DNA from: Sphingomonas yantingensis | Lineage (GTDB): Bacteria > Pseudomonadota > Alphaproteobacteria > Sphingomonadales > Sphingomonadaceae | Assembly: GCF_014199325.1 (NCBI RefSeq) | Contig: NZ_JACIJJ010000001.1 | Span: 620,001-684,000, forward strand | DNA length: 64,000 nt | Direction: 5' to 3' | Shown: positions 36,299 to 44,156 of the stretch, piece by piece | Layout of the letters: each line of letters opens with the position of its first letter | Numbering within the stretch: the first letter of the stretch is position 1 | Notes under the pieces: generated by a model | What the model was told of the DNA's origin: nothing | What the model saw: the letters and a program-made list of their open reading frames with translations, nothing else | The model's database searches: none | Made by a program: the position numbers and the translations under genes

Positions 36299-36484
36299 AT
36301 GAGCGATGATGCCGCCACCTTTCGCGGTCGTGCAGACCAGGCGCGCGCCGATGCCGCCGCCTCCAACCTTCAGAACGTCCGCGACCGCTGCGAGCGGTCC
36401 GCCGTCACCTGGGAGGCCATGGCCGACCGCGCCGAGCGCATTGCCCATGAGCGTGCTGTCAGGGCCGCCCCGCGGGAAGCGTAA
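36299..36484 (+). CDS. 61-residue Ala/Arg-rich helical protein
   Basis: A short gene after the cold shock gene. The product is almost entirely predicted alpha-helix, rich in Ala, Arg and Glu (FRGRADQARADAAASNLQNV), with no membrane segment or catalytic motif. AAGG lies 8 bases before the ATG. It is likely co-transcribed with the upstream csp gene through a 70-base gap. I know similar short proteins as sphingomonad hypotheticals, with no function assigned. Confidence 0.7.
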   Translation: MSDDAATFRGRADQARADAAASNLQNVRDRCERSAVTWEAMADRAERIAHERAVRAAPREA

Positions 36485-36503
36485 CGCCGCCACGACATGA
36501 CGC

Positions 36504-36589
36504 GTCATCCCGGACTTGATCCGGGATCCCGCTTCTTCTTTTCCGACGCCATTCAATGCAGCGGGACCCCGGATCAAGTCGGGAGTGAC
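36504..36589. repeat. Inverted repeat of the GTCA(C/T)CCCGGACTTG family
   Basis: The left arm starts GTCATCCCGGACTTGATCCG and the right arm ends GATCAAGTCGGGAGTGAC. The right arm has lost one base and changed another near its tip, so the hairpin is imperfect and the copy looks older. It separates the csp pair from the convergent short gene on the minus strand. Confidence 0.8.
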
Positions 36590-36591
36590 GA

Positions 36592-36723
36592 TCAGAAATG
36601 TCTTCGACGTGCGGGGCGATCGTCCTCACGACGGCTGACGCGGGCAATCAGCCACTGCCGCAACCACATACCCGCCATCAGCACGGCCGCGACCGCCGGG
36701 ATCACGGCGATTTCCGCCGCCAT
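36592..36723 (-). CDS. 43-residue membrane peptide coupled to the TetR gene
   Basis: The ATG lies 2 bases after the TetR stop, suggesting translational coupling. The product begins MAAEIAVIPAVAAVLMAGMW, one transmembrane helix, and ends in a strongly basic tail (RREDDRPARRRHF). The stop codon sits at the edge of the adjacent repeat. There is no independent ribosome site. It could be a real small protein or a chance frame. Confidence 0.45.
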   Translation of the reverse strand: MAAEIAVIPAVAAVLMAGMWLRQWLIARVSRREDDRPARRRHF

Positions 36724-36725
36724 GC

Positions 36726-37301
36726 TCAGCCCTGCGACCGCACCAGCGTTTCCAGCGCCAGCCGCCGCGCCATGTCGCGCGGCAGACCGAGCGCGCGGGT
36801 CATCGATCCGCCGAGCAGCGCGTCGCCGAGGGCCAGCAGGACGAGATGCAGCGTGTCGGCATGGATCGGCTTGCCCGGCCGCGCGACGTCGGCCAACTCG
36901 TCGACCAGGCGGTGGATCGCCTCGAGGATCGGGTCGAGCGCATCCTCGTTCCCGGTCAGGATCATCCAGCTCGCCAGCGCGCCCGCGCCCTCGGTATCGA
37001 ACGCGTCAAAGGTGAGGTCGACGACCTCGCGCGGTTCCTGTTCGCCGGCGCGGGCGCGCAGCGCCGCCTGTCCGATCTTGGCGGTGATCGCTTCCGCCAT
37101 ACTGCCCGCCAGCGCCTTTTGCAGGCCGGATGCCGAGCCGAAATGATGCAGCAGGTTGGCGTGGGTGCGGCCGATTCGTGTCGCGACCGCCTTCAGCGTC
37201 ACCGCCTGCGGCCCCGCCTCGATCAGCAATTCGCGGGCAGCCTGAAGCGCGGTATCGCGCGAAGCTTCGGGAGAGAGACGGCGGCGGGCGACTATTGACA
37301 T
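36726..37301 (-). CDS. TetR family transcriptional regulator
   Basis: A 191-residue repressor with an N-terminal helix-turn-helix (AVTLKAVATRIGRTHANLLHHFG, about 36-58) and a ligand-binding C-terminal domain. I use the ATG at 37301 (MSIVARRR). An ATG 10 codons upstream would run into the operator region. It is divergent from the metal-dependent hydrolase gene, with a 20-base palindrome between them, so it very likely represses that gene and itself. The ligand is unknown. Confidence 0.9.
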   Translation of the reverse strand: MSIVARRRLSPEASRDTALQAARELLIEAGPQAVTLKAVATRIGRTHANLLHHFGSASGLQKALAGSMAEAITAKIGQAALRARAGEQEPREVVDLTFDAFDTEGAGALASWMILTGNEDALDPILEAIHRLVDELADVARPGKPIHADTLHLVLLALGDALLGGSMTRALGLPRDMARRLALETLVRSQG

Positions 37302-37316
37302 TGGTGTAAGTAAAAT

Positions 37317-37336
37317 CCAGATTTCGAGCAATCTGG
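37317..37336. promoter_or_regulatory. Palindromic operator between TetR and hydrolase genes
   Basis: CCAGATT (37317-37323) and AATCTGG (37330-37336) form a perfect 7-bp inverted repeat with a 6-base spacer, centred between two divergent genes and just before the hydrolase ribosome site GGAGG. Size and place fit a TetR dimer site. Confidence 0.7.
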
Positions 37337-37345
37337 AGGATTATG

Positions 37346-38188
37346 ATGGCGAACGCAAAGACTCCCGCCGATCTGACCATCACACCGCGCGACCTGCGCT
37401 TCGGCCGCGCGCGCCGGCCCGATCGCTGGTGGCTGAACGGCGATCCGATCGCCACGGCGTTCTACAACGCGCTGTCGGTGACGTTTCCGAAGGGCGAGGC
37501 GTTCTTCATCGACAGCGTGCGCAAGTTCCGCGACGGCACCCCGCCGCGTCTCGCCGCCGAAATCCAGGCCTTTATCAAGCAGGAAGTGATCCACACGCGC
37601 GAGCATGTGGCGTTCAACCGCCACGTGACCGACCAAGGCTATGACACCTCGCGACTTGAGAGGCGGGTGGATGACGAAATCGCGCTCACTCGCGACAGGC
37701 CGGCGATCGGCTCGCTGGCGGCGACGATGTGCCTCGAGCATTTTACTGCGATCCTTGCGCACGAACTGGTCGCCGATCCGCGGCATCTGGCGGGCGGCGA
37801 CGGGGAGGCGGCGGACCTGTGGCGCTGGCACGCGATCGAGGAGATCGAGCACAAGGGCGTCGCCTACGACACCTGGCTGCACGCGACGCGCGACTGGCCG
37901 CGCTTTCGGCGCTGGTGGATCAAGACGCTAGTCATGCTGACGGTGACGCGCAAGTTCCTGGTCGGGCGCTGGATCGGGATGCTCGACCTGCTCGCACAGG
38001 ACGGGCTGACCGGCTGGCGGGTGAAGGCGCGGGTGCTGGCCTATGCGTTCGGGCGCCCGGGGATGGCGCGCAAGGTGATGGGGGCCTGGACCAGCTTCTT
38101 CCTACTCGGCTTCCACCCTTGGAACCATGACGACCGCGCGTTGATCGGCCGGGTGGACAGCGAATTCGCGATGGCGCGGGTGGCTTAG
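37346..38188 (+). CDS. Metal-dependent hydrolase family protein (PF10118-type)
   Basis: A 280-residue protein rich in conserved His/Glu: KQEVIHTREHVAFN, CLEHFTAI, WRWHAIEEIEHKGVAYD. These pairs look like a di-metal site in a helical fold and match the family annotated as predicted metal-dependent hydrolase (COG3687). The true reaction is not established. GGAGG is 6 bases before the ATG at 37346. A preceding ATG is too close to it. It is likely controlled by the divergent TetR. Confidence 0.85.
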   Translation: MANAKTPADLTITPRDLRFGRARRPDRWWLNGDPIATAFYNALSVTFPKGEAFFIDSVRKFRDGTPPRLAAEIQAFIKQEVIHTREHVAFNRHVTDQGYDTSRLERRVDDEIALTRDRPAIGSLAATMCLEHFTAILAHELVADPRHLAGGDGEAADLWRWHAIEEIEHKGVAYDTWLHATRDWPRFRRWWIKTLVMLTVTRKFLVGRWIGMLDLLAQDGLTGWRVKARVLAYAFGRPGMARKVMGAWTSFFLLGFHPWNHDDRALIGRVDSEFAMARVA

Positions 38189-38201
38189 ACCAACCCTGTA
38201 C

Positions 38202-38293
38202 GTCATCCCGGCCTTGAGCCGGGGTCCCGCTTCTTCCTTTTTTTGGCCGAGTAAGAAGAAAGAAGCGGGATCCCGGATCGAGTCCGGGATGAC
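38202..38293. repeat. Inverted repeat of the GTCATCCCGG family
   Basis: Arms from GTCATCCCGGCCTTGAGCCG to its mirror ending CCGGGATGAC enclose a loop with TTTTTTT and the CCCGCTTCTTC/GAAGAAAGAAGCGGG inner stem. It fills the gap between convergent genes and could serve as a two-way transcription end. Confidence 0.85.
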
Positions 38294-38299
38294 GTGGAT

Positions 38300-38842
38300 T
38301 TAGGCGGCAATGGCTGGGGCCTCGGCAGCGGCCGCCCGCCATTCCATCATCACGCAGCCGACCTCTGCCCCGCGCGCGACCGACTGACGCGTGCGGACCT
38401 CGCCGGTGGCCACGAATCCGAGCTTCGTCAGCACCCGGCCGGAGGCGGGATTGTCGAGATAATGGCCCGACACAAGGCGCGTGAGCCGCAGACTTTCGGC
38501 CAGCGTGGTCACGACCGCGCCCGCCGCCTCGGTCATGAGGCCGCGGCCCCAGGCAGCGGGGGTCAGCCAATAGCCGACTTCGCGCTCGCCGGCCTCGTCG
38601 CGGTGGATGCCGATACCGCCAACTAGCACCGCGTCGCCGCCGACATGCTCGAAGATCAGAAAGGTCGGCTCGTCGATGCGCGAGGGCAGCGCGAGAAACG
38701 CCTCGGCATCATCCAGCCGATAAGGCCACGGCGCGCGCGACAGCATCCGCACGACGGTTTCGTGCGCGATCGCGGCGGCAAGGGCAGGGGCATCCTCGCG
38801 CCAGCCGGGGCGGAGCGTCAGGCGCCGGGTACGAACGAACAT
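38300..38842 (-). CDS. GNAT family N-acetyltransferase (RimJ-like)
   Basis: A 180-residue acetyltransferase of the Acetyltransf_3 type. It begins with FVRTRRLTLRP, has the acetyl-CoA loop in GYWLTPAAWGRGLMTEAA, and the NPASGRVLTKLGFVATG segment typical of RimJ/RimL enzymes. The substrate is not predictable, though ribosomal protein or small-molecule N-termini are usual. GAGGAGAG lies 5 bases before the ATG at 38842. It lies downstream of rpmA, but a terminator at 38902-38932 separates them. Confidence 0.88.
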   Translation of the reverse strand: MFVRTRRLTLRPGWREDAPALAAAIAHETVVRMLSRAPWPYRLDDAEAFLALPSRIDEPTFLIFEHVGGDAVLVGGIGIHRDEAGEREVGYWLTPAAWGRGLMTEAAGAVVTTLAESLRLTRLVSGHYLDNPASGRVLTKLGFVATGEVRTRQSVARGAEVGCVMMEWRAAAAEAPAIAA

Positions 38843-38901
38843 GGCAGCTCTCCTCGATGCGCACGCGCCGAACGGGCGCGGGCGGGGGCGAGGGGAGCAA
38901 G

Positions 38902-38932
38902 AAAAAAGGGAGCCGGGGCGGACCCGTCTCCC
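38902..38932 (-). terminator. Terminator of the rplU-rpmA operon
   Basis: On the minus strand a stem GGGAG-A-CGGG (from 38932 down) pairs with CCCG-G-CTCCC with one internal mismatch, followed by TTTTTT (38907-38902). It is placed about 70 bases after the rpmA stop. Confidence 0.8.
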
Positions 38933-39000
38933 TTCCTCTGGCTGGTTCCGATGCCGGAACCCGGGTCTGCCCGCGTTGGGCAACCCGGCCGGTTACCCGA

Positions 39001-39270
39001 TTACTCGGCGGCTTCCGCCATCGGCTGGACCGCACAGAAGGTGCGGCCAAGGCGACCACGCGAAAACGCGACCTGACCCTCGGTCAGCGCGAACAGCGTG
39101 TGGTCCTTGCCGATGCCGACATTCGGCCCCGGATAGTATTTCGTGCCGCGCTGGCGGATGATGATGTTGCCCGGAATGACGTGCTCGCCACCGAACTTCT
39201 TCACGCCAAGGCGCTTGCTCTCGGAATCGCGACCGTTGCGCGACGAACCGCCAGCTTTCTTATGTGCCAT
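39001..39270 (-). CDS. rpmA: 50S ribosomal protein L27
   Basis: An 89-residue large-subunit protein near the peptidyl-transferase centre. It has the standard N-terminus [20 protein letters not shown] and the core [19 protein letters not shown]. There is no N-terminal cleavage extension of the Firmicutes type. It follows rplU by 25 bases and is co-transcribed leftwards. Confidence 0.98.
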   Translation of the reverse strand: MAHKKAGGSSRNGRDSESKRLGVKKFGGEHVIPGNIIIRQRGTKYYPGPNVGIGKDHTLFALTEGQVAFSRGRLGRTFCAVQPMAEAAE

Positions 39271-39295
39271 TTCCTGGGTCTCCTTGTCGCTGCGA

Positions 39296-39601
39296 TCAGG
39301 CCGCGTCGCCGATCGACACGATCTTCAGGATCGTGTGATTCTGGCGGTGGCCGTTCTTGCGGCGATAATTGTGGCGGCGGCGCTTCTTGAAGACGATGAC
39401 CTTCTCGCCCTTCGCCTGCGCCACGATCTCTGCGGCGACGGTCAGGCCGGCCACCGACTTGAGGTCGCTACCGTCGCCGGCGAGCAGGACGTCGCTCAGC
39501 GTCACCGAATCACCAGCCTCGCCGCCGAGCTTCTCGACGACGATCTTGTCTCCAGCGGCAACGCGATACTGCTTGCCGCCCGTGCGCACGACTGCGAACA
39601 T
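39296..39601 (-). CDS. rplU: 50S ribosomal protein L21
   Basis: A 101-residue ribosomal protein with [14 protein letters not shown] at the N-terminus and the [16 protein letters not shown] rRNA-binding segment. The start at 39601 is fixed by family alignment. The longer open frame upstream is spurious. It heads the rplU-rpmA operon. Confidence 0.98.
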   Translation of the reverse strand: MFAVVRTGGKQYRVAAGDKIVVEKLGGEAGDSVTLSDVLLAGDGSDLKSVAGLTVAAEIVAQAKGEKVIVFKKRRRHNYRRKNGHRQNHTILKIVSIGDAA

Positions 39602-39711
39602 GGCCCTAAATCTCTTCCAGCAATACGATAACCCGCCCCGACCCCGTAAGGCCGTGCGAGTGGGAAGGCGTCCGTTATGCCCGGTCGCCGATTCTGTCAA
39701 CTCTTGATGTC

Positions 39712-39792
39712 GCGGTACCGGCCCGCTCCCCCTCCCGGCCACCCATCAAGATACCGACTGGGTGGCCGGGCGGGGGAGCGGGCCGGTACCGC
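39712..39792. repeat. Large GC-rich palindrome (GCGGTACCGGCCCGC family)
   Basis: The 33-base arms at 39712-39744 and 39760-39792 are complementary except at one position and are separated by 15 bases. The core arm GCCCGCTCCCCC is shared with the palindrome at 42201-42278, so these are two copies of one family. This copy lies between rplU and hspQ. Confidence 0.9.
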
Positions 39793-39799
39793 AATCAAA

Positions 39800-40180
39800 T
39801 CAGTGCCGGTGGACGGACTTTAGCTTGTAGCGATTGCTGCCCACGCGGTCGAACAGGCCGCCGATCGCGGGGTGCTCGACCGGCTCCTCGCTCTCGTCGG
39901 TGATCAGGTTCTGCTGGCTGACATAGGCGACGTAGCTCGATTCGCCGTTTTCCGCGAGCAGGTGGTAGAAGGGCTGATCCTTGCGCGGGCGCACCGCCTC
40001 CGGGATCGCGTCATACCATTCCTCGCTGTTGGCGAAGACGGGGTCGATGTCGAACACCACGCCGCGAAAGTCGAACAGCCGGTGGCGCACCACGTCACCG
40101 ACGTTGAAGCGCGCATGCGCGACCGCCGGCAGCACGATTTCCGGGTCGAGGGGAAGGGTGTTGGTCTCGATGCGATCCAT
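39800..40180 (-). CDS. hspQ: Heat shock protein HspQ (YccV/DUF525-like hemimethylated DNA-binding fold)
   Basis: A 126-residue protein with the HspQ core FNVGDVVRHRLFDFRGVVFDIDP, EEWYDAIPE and KDQPFYHLLAENGESSYVAYVSQQNL. HspQ is a specificity-enhancing factor for Lon protease in enterobacteria, originally found as hemimethylated oriC-binding in vitro. Family members in alphaproteobacteria keep these motifs. There is no visible heat-shock promoter. It is divergent from tRNA-Ser. Confidence 0.93.
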   Translation of the reverse strand: MDRIETNTLPLDPEIVLPAVAHARFNVGDVVRHRLFDFRGVVFDIDPVFANSEEWYDAIPEAVRPRKDQPFYHLLAENGESSYVAYVSQQNLITDESEEPVEHPAIGGLFDRVGSNRYKLKSVHRH

Positions 40181-40303
40181 GGCATGAATCTAATGTCGTT
40201 TCGCCAATGCACAAGCAGGGGCTTGCGCACCCGCAGCGCTTCGGCTAACCGCCCCGCTCCGACCGACAGGCCGCCTTTGCGCGGTCGTCTATGGGACCTC
40301 TGC

Positions 40304-40394
<91 letters not shown>

Positions 40395-40447
40395 CCCCCA
40401 TCCCCCCCCACTGGCAATTCGCCGGTGGCCGGATTAACGGACCCACC

Positions 40448-41479
40448 ATGAACGAGATGATTTCGACGGGCGCTGCGCGCCTCGAGCGGCGCATGGCGCG
40501 TGGATGCGAGTTTTTGGGGTCGGAGGTCGCGATTTTGTGCGGCGCGATGTCGTGGGTGAGCGAGCGCAATCTCGTCGCCGCGATCTCGAACGCCGGCGGC
40601 TTCGGCGTGATCGCGTGCGGGGCGATGAACCCGGAGCTGCTCGACAAGGAGATCACCGCGACCCGCGCGCTCACCGACCGGCCGTTCGGCGTCAACCTCA
40701 TCACCATGCACCCGCAGCTGTTCGACCTGATCGAGGTGTGCGGCCGCCACCGTGTCGGCCATGTCGTGCTGGCCGGTGGCCTCCCGCCCAAGGGCGCGCT
40801 TGAGGCGATCAAGGCGACGGGGGCGAAGGTGATCGCGTTCGCGCCGGCGCTCAGCCTCGCAAAGAAGCTTGTCCGCTCGGGCGTCGACGCGCTGGTGATC
40901 GAGGGGATGGAGGCGGGCGGCCATATCGGCCCGGTCTCGACCAGCGTGCTGGCGCAGGAGATCCTGCCCGCGGTGGCGAGCGACGTGCCGGTGTTCGTCG
41001 CCGGCGGGATCGGCCGGGGCGAGGCGATCGCCGGCTATCTCGACATGGGCGCGGCGGGCGTCCAGCTCGGCACGCGGTTCGTCTGTGCGACCGAATCGAT
41101 CGCGCACCCCAATTTCAAGCGCGCGTTCCTGCGTGCCTCCGCCCGTGATGCGGTGGCGAGCGTGCAGGTCGATGCGCGCCTGCCCGTCATTCCCGTGCGC
41201 GCGCTGAAGAACCCCGGCACCGAACTCTTCACCGCCAAGCAGCGCGAAGTCGCCGCCAGCCTCGATTCGGGCGCGGTCGAGATGGCTGAGGCGCAGCTCC
41301 AGATCGAGCATTACTGGGCTGGCGCGCTGCGCCGTGCTGTGATCGACGGCGATGTCGAGCATGGCAGCCTGATGGCCGGCCAGTCGGTCGGCATGGTGAC
41401 GAAGGAAGAGCCCGTCGCGGACATCATCGCGACGCTGATGGAAGAGGCGGCGGCGGCGCTGGAGAAGCGGGCTGCGTAG
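40448..41479 (+). CDS. NAD(P)H-dependent flavin oxidoreductase, nitronate monooxygenase-like
   Basis: A 343-residue TIM-barrel flavoprotein of the 2-nitropropane dioxygenase/nitronate monooxygenase superfamily. FMN-binding features: AISNAGGFGVIACG, DALVIEGMEAGGHIGP, VFVAGGIGRGEA and MGAAGVQLGTRF. Such enzymes detoxify alkyl nitronates or act as quinone reductases or enoyl-ACP reductases (FabK-like). The motif EGMEAGGH fits the nitronate/enoyl-reductase group and does not decide between them. The start is at 40448, 53 bases after tRNA-Ser. A continuous frame through the tRNA is spurious. Confidence 0.88.
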   Translation: MNEMISTGAARLERRMARGCEFLGSEVAILCGAMSWVSERNLVAAISNAGGFGVIACGAMNPELLDKEITATRALTDRPFGVNLITMHPQLFDLIEVCGRHRVGHVVLAGGLPPKGALEAIKATGAKVIAFAPALSLAKKLVRSGVDALVIEGMEAGGHIGPVSTSVLAQEILPAVASDVPVFVAGGIGRGEAIAGYLDMGAAGVQLGTRFVCATESIAHPNFKRAFLRASARDAVASVQVDARLPVIPVRALKNPGTELFTAKQREVAASLDSGAVEMAEAQLQIEHYWAGALRRAVIDGDVEHGSLMAGQSVGMVTKEEPVADIIATLMEEAAAALEKRAA

Positions 41480-41550
41480 CCCTGATCCGTCGATAGCCCC
41501 GGTCGGTTTGGGGCGACCGGCTAGTGTCTAATGAGCCAACCCACCCCCGA

Positions 41551-41571
41551 CCCCTCCCTTCCAGGGAGGGG
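41551..41571. repeat. Short GC hairpin CCCCTCCCT/AGGGAGGGG
   Basis: A perfect 9-bp stem with a 3-base loop lies between the convergent flavin oxidoreductase and pth genes. It is a member of the short CTCCC-type hairpins also seen near 53500 and 58878. It has no U tract. Confidence 0.7.
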
Positions 41572-41594
41572 AGAGGACCGCGTCGAACGCGCGT

Positions 41595-42164
41595 TCAGCC
41601 CTGCAACCGCAGCGCCACGTCGTTCATGAACCGCGTGTCGTCGCCCGCGGCCAGCCACGGCGCCTCCGCCGCGACGGCACCGAGCAGGTCGCTCAGATCG
41701 TCGATCTCGACTTTGGCGAAATTGCCGAGGACGTAGCCGGTCACGCGGTCCTTGTGCCCAGGATGGCCGATGCCGAGCCGCACGCGGCGAAAGTCCGGGC
41801 CGACATGTGCGATCGCCGAGCGGATGCCGTTATGCCCCGCCGCGCCGCCGCCGACGCGCACCTTCACCTTGAACGGCGCAAGGTCGAGTTCGTCGTAGAA
41901 GACGGTCACGTCGCCCACATCGAGCTTGTAGAAGTCGAGCGCCGAGCGGATCGATCGGCCGCTGTCGTTCATGAACGTCGCGGGTTTCAGCAGGAGTAGC
42001 TTCTCGGCGCCGATGCGCCCCTCCTGCAACCAGCCCTGGAACTTCTTCTGCGGGGGAGAGAAGCCGTGCACCTCGGCGATCGCATCGATTGCCATGAAGC
42101 CGATATTGTGTCGGTGCATCGCATATTGCGGCCCCGGATTGCCGAGCCCTACCCAGAGTTGCAT
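41595..42164 (-). CDS. pth: Peptidyl-tRNA hydrolase
   Basis: A 189-residue enzyme that recycles peptidyl-tRNA released from stalled ribosomes. Motifs: MQLWVGLGNPGPQYAMHRHNIGF (catalytic His near residue 20), KPATFMNDSG, FYDELDLAP (Asp) and GGGAAGHNGIRS. The start at 42164 gives the normal length. An ATG 4 codons upstream is possible. It lies downstream of rplY, the usual pairing of rplY-pth, with a terminator and a palindrome between them. Confidence 0.97.
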   Translation of the reverse strand: MQLWVGLGNPGPQYAMHRHNIGFMAIDAIAEVHGFSPPQKKFQGWLQEGRIGAEKLLLLKPATFMNDSGRSIRSALDFYKLDVGDVTVFYDELDLAPFKVKVRVGGGAAGHNGIRSAIAHVGPDFRRVRLGIGHPGHKDRVTGYVLGNFAKVEIDDLSDLLGAVAAEAPWLAAGDDTRFMNDVALRLQG

Positions 42165-42200
42165 CGCGGTTTCCATTCCTGTTCGGCTCACGCCGAAATG

Positions 42201-42278
42201 CGGTGTCAGCCCGCTCCCCCGCCCCGCCATCCATCGGGATCATGACTGGGGGCGGGGCGGGGGAGCGGGCTGGCACCG
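42201..42278. repeat. GC-rich palindrome, same family as 39712-39792
   Basis: The 28-base arms at 42201-42228 and 42251-42278 are complementary with one difference and a 22-base loop. The arm core GCCCGCTCCCCCGCCCCGCC resembles the copy near rplU. It lies in the rplY-pth gap. Confidence 0.88.
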
Positions 42279-42310
42279 CACGTTGGTCGGTGACCGATCG
42301 ACCAACCACC

Positions 42311-42351
42311 AAAAACGAAAACGGCGGCCGGATCGTGGACCCGGCCGCCGT
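42311..42351 (-). terminator. Terminator after rplY
   Basis: On the minus strand the 11-bp GC stem (42351-42341 with 42331-42321) is followed by TTTCGTTTTT (42320-42311). It ends rplY transcripts, so pth probably needs its own promoter. Confidence 0.85.
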
Positions 42352-42374
42352 ATCTCGTCTCGAACAAGGGACGA

Positions 42375-43103
42375 TTACTCGCCCTTGTTCTCGCCTTCCT
42401 CGGCGTCGCCTTCGTCCTCGGCAGCCTCTTCTGCGGCTTCGGCCTCGGCGGCTTCTTCCTCGGCCTGCTGCTCGGCAGCGGCGGCCTCGGCCAGCGCTGC
42501 GTCTTCAGCCAGCGCTTCCTGGACGTCGGCCTTCATCGCCGACGGGGCGATGATCGTCGCGACGACGAAATCGTCGTCCTGCGTCGATTCGGCGTCGCCC
42601 GGCAGGTTGATCGCCGACAGGTGGATCGTGTCGCCGACCTCGAGGCCCTTGAGCGAAACCTCGATATTCTCGGGGATCTTGTCCGCCTCGACCGTGACTT
42701 CGAGCTCGTGCGCGACGATGTTGAGCACGCCGCCCTTCTTGATGCCGGGGGCCTCTTCCTCGTCGGTGAACAGGAACGGCACCGCGACGGTGACGGTCGC
42801 GTTCTTGGCGATGCGCAGGAAGTCGACGTGCACCGGACGATCGGTGACGGGGTCGAAGGTCACGTCCTTGGGCAGGGTGCGAATCTTGCCCCGGCCGGCG
42901 CCCTCGATCATCACGATCGAGTTCATGAAGTGGCCGGTGCCAAGGAGCTTGTTCAGCGCCCGCTCCTCGAGATGGATCGAGAGGGGTTCCTGCTTGTTGC
43001 CGTAGATCACGGCGGGGACGCGGCCTTCACGACGAAGCGCGCGGGAGGCTCCCTTGCCAACCCGCTCGCGCGTCTCGGCCGACAGGTTAAGCGTATCGCT
43101 CAT
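42375..43103 (-). CDS. rplY: 50S ribosomal protein L25/general stress protein Ctc
   Basis: A 242-residue member of the long (Ctc) form: an N-terminal L25 beta-barrel binding 5S rRNA ([29 protein letters not shown]), a TL5-type second domain, and an Ala/Glu-rich acidic tail of about 45 residues. The acidic tail is typical for alphaproteobacterial Ctc proteins. It is followed by a clear terminator. Confidence 0.96.
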   Translation of the reverse strand: MSDTLNLSAETRERVGKGASRALRREGRVPAVIYGNKQEPLSIHLEERALNKLLGTGHFMNSIVMIEGAGRGKIRTLPKDVTFDPVTDRPVHVDFLRIAKNATVTVAVPFLFTDEEEAPGIKKGGVLNIVAHELEVTVEADKIPENIEVSLKGLEVGDTIHLSAINLPGDAESTQDDDFVVATIIAPSAMKADVQEALAEDAALAEAAAAEQQAEEEAAEAEAAEEAAEDEGDAEEGENKGE

Positions 43104-43177
43104 GTCGGTGCTCCGAAATGCTGATGATTAAGTCCATTCATCCGGCCGAGCCTCCAGGGATGACCCCGGCACGGAAG

Positions 43178-43207
43178 CCGCGGCCCCTAGTCGAAAAGGG
43201 GCCGCGG
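43178..43207. terminator. GC-rich hairpin between rplY and the DUF2189 gene
   Basis: CCGCGGCCCC (43178-43187) pairs with GGGGCCGCGG (43198-43207). The loop has AAAA but there is no U tract on either side. It lies just after the DUF2189 stop on the minus strand and may slow or end its transcription. Confidence 0.45.
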
Positions 43208-43224
43208 ATCAAGGACACCTTACC

Positions 43225-44019
43225 TCACCGCTTCACGATGCGCGTATAGAGGTGCCACGTCGAATAGCCGAGCCATGGCAGCACGATCGCCAGCCCCACC
43301 GCGAACGGGATCGTGCCGAGCGCGAGGAGCGCCACGACGCGCAAACCCCAGCCCGCGGTCTCACCCGGATTGGCGCGCGCCGCGTCGATGGAGGTGCGGA
43401 TCGCGGTCGCGGCATCGACGGGCTTGTCGACGACCATCGGGAAGCTCACGAAGGACACGACCAGCGCGACGACGGCGAAGGCGAGGCCGGCGAGATTGCC
43501 GACGACGATCATTTCCCAACCCGCGCTCGTCGTGAACAGCCGCCCGAACAGGTCGGCGGCGCGCATCTGGTTCTCCGCGCCGAAGGTGAGGGCGTAGATC
43601 GCATAGGCCGCGGTCAGCCAGACGACGAACAGGCCGAACAGCACCGCGGTCAGCGTCAGGATCGGCGTGCGGCTGCGACCCTTCAGCGGATCGAGGAAGT
43701 GCGACCAGTCGGACTCAAGTCCCTCCTCGCGCCGGCGCGCCAACTCGTAGAAGCCTGCGGCCACGGCGGGGCCGGCGATCGAGAGGCCGGCGATGGCGGG
43801 GAAGAGCAGCGGGAGCAGCGCATCGTTCATCGCGACGATGACCGCGAACAGGCAGACCGCTGGATAGATCAGGCCCAGGAACATGAGGTCGCCGCGGCGC
43901 TCGCGAAAGTCGCGCCAGCCCTCCGCCAGCGCCCAGTCGAGATCGGCCTTGCCGATCCGTCGCACCTCGATCCGTTCGACGCCGCGGGGATAGGCGGCGG
44001 AGTCCATCGTGATGGCCAT
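43225..44019 (-). CDS. DUF2189 domain integral membrane protein
   Basis: A 264-residue protein with about six transmembrane helices and the N-terminal motif VERIEVRRIGKADLDWALAEGWRDF, characteristic of DUF2189 proteins that are sometimes listed as related to cytochrome c oxidase subunit I. Heme ligand pattern is not evident, and no function is established. GAGG lies 8 bases before the ATG. It probably forms a separate unit downstream of the acylase gene, which lies 137 bases upstream on the same strand. Confidence 0.9.
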   Translation of the reverse strand: MAITMDSAAYPRGVERIEVRRIGKADLDWALAEGWRDFRERRGDLMFLGLIYPAVCLFAVIVAMNDALLPLLFPAIAGLSIAGPAVAAGFYELARRREEGLESDWSHFLDPLKGRSRTPILTLTAVLFGLFVVWLTAAYAIYALTFGAENQMRAADLFGRLFTTSAGWEMIVVGNLAGLAFAVVALVVSFVSFPMVVDKPVDAATAIRTSIDAARANPGETAGWGLRVVALLALGTIPFAVGLAIVLPWLGYSTWHLYTRIVKR

Positions 44020-44156
44020 GTCCTGATCCTCTTCCTAAGTCCTGGTTCGATTCCTTCTTGTCGCTTCCGCGCCGTGATCGCGCGTTCGGGCTGGGGTCGA
44101 GAAGAATACGCCTTTCGCGGCGGCATCGCCAGCGGCGCGGCGATACCGTCTTTGGG

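Noticed and set aside
41495..41522. Hairpin after the flavin oxidoreductase gene as a terminator.
   Set aside because: The stem has a two-base bulge and no U tract. It may fold but is not a convincing terminator.
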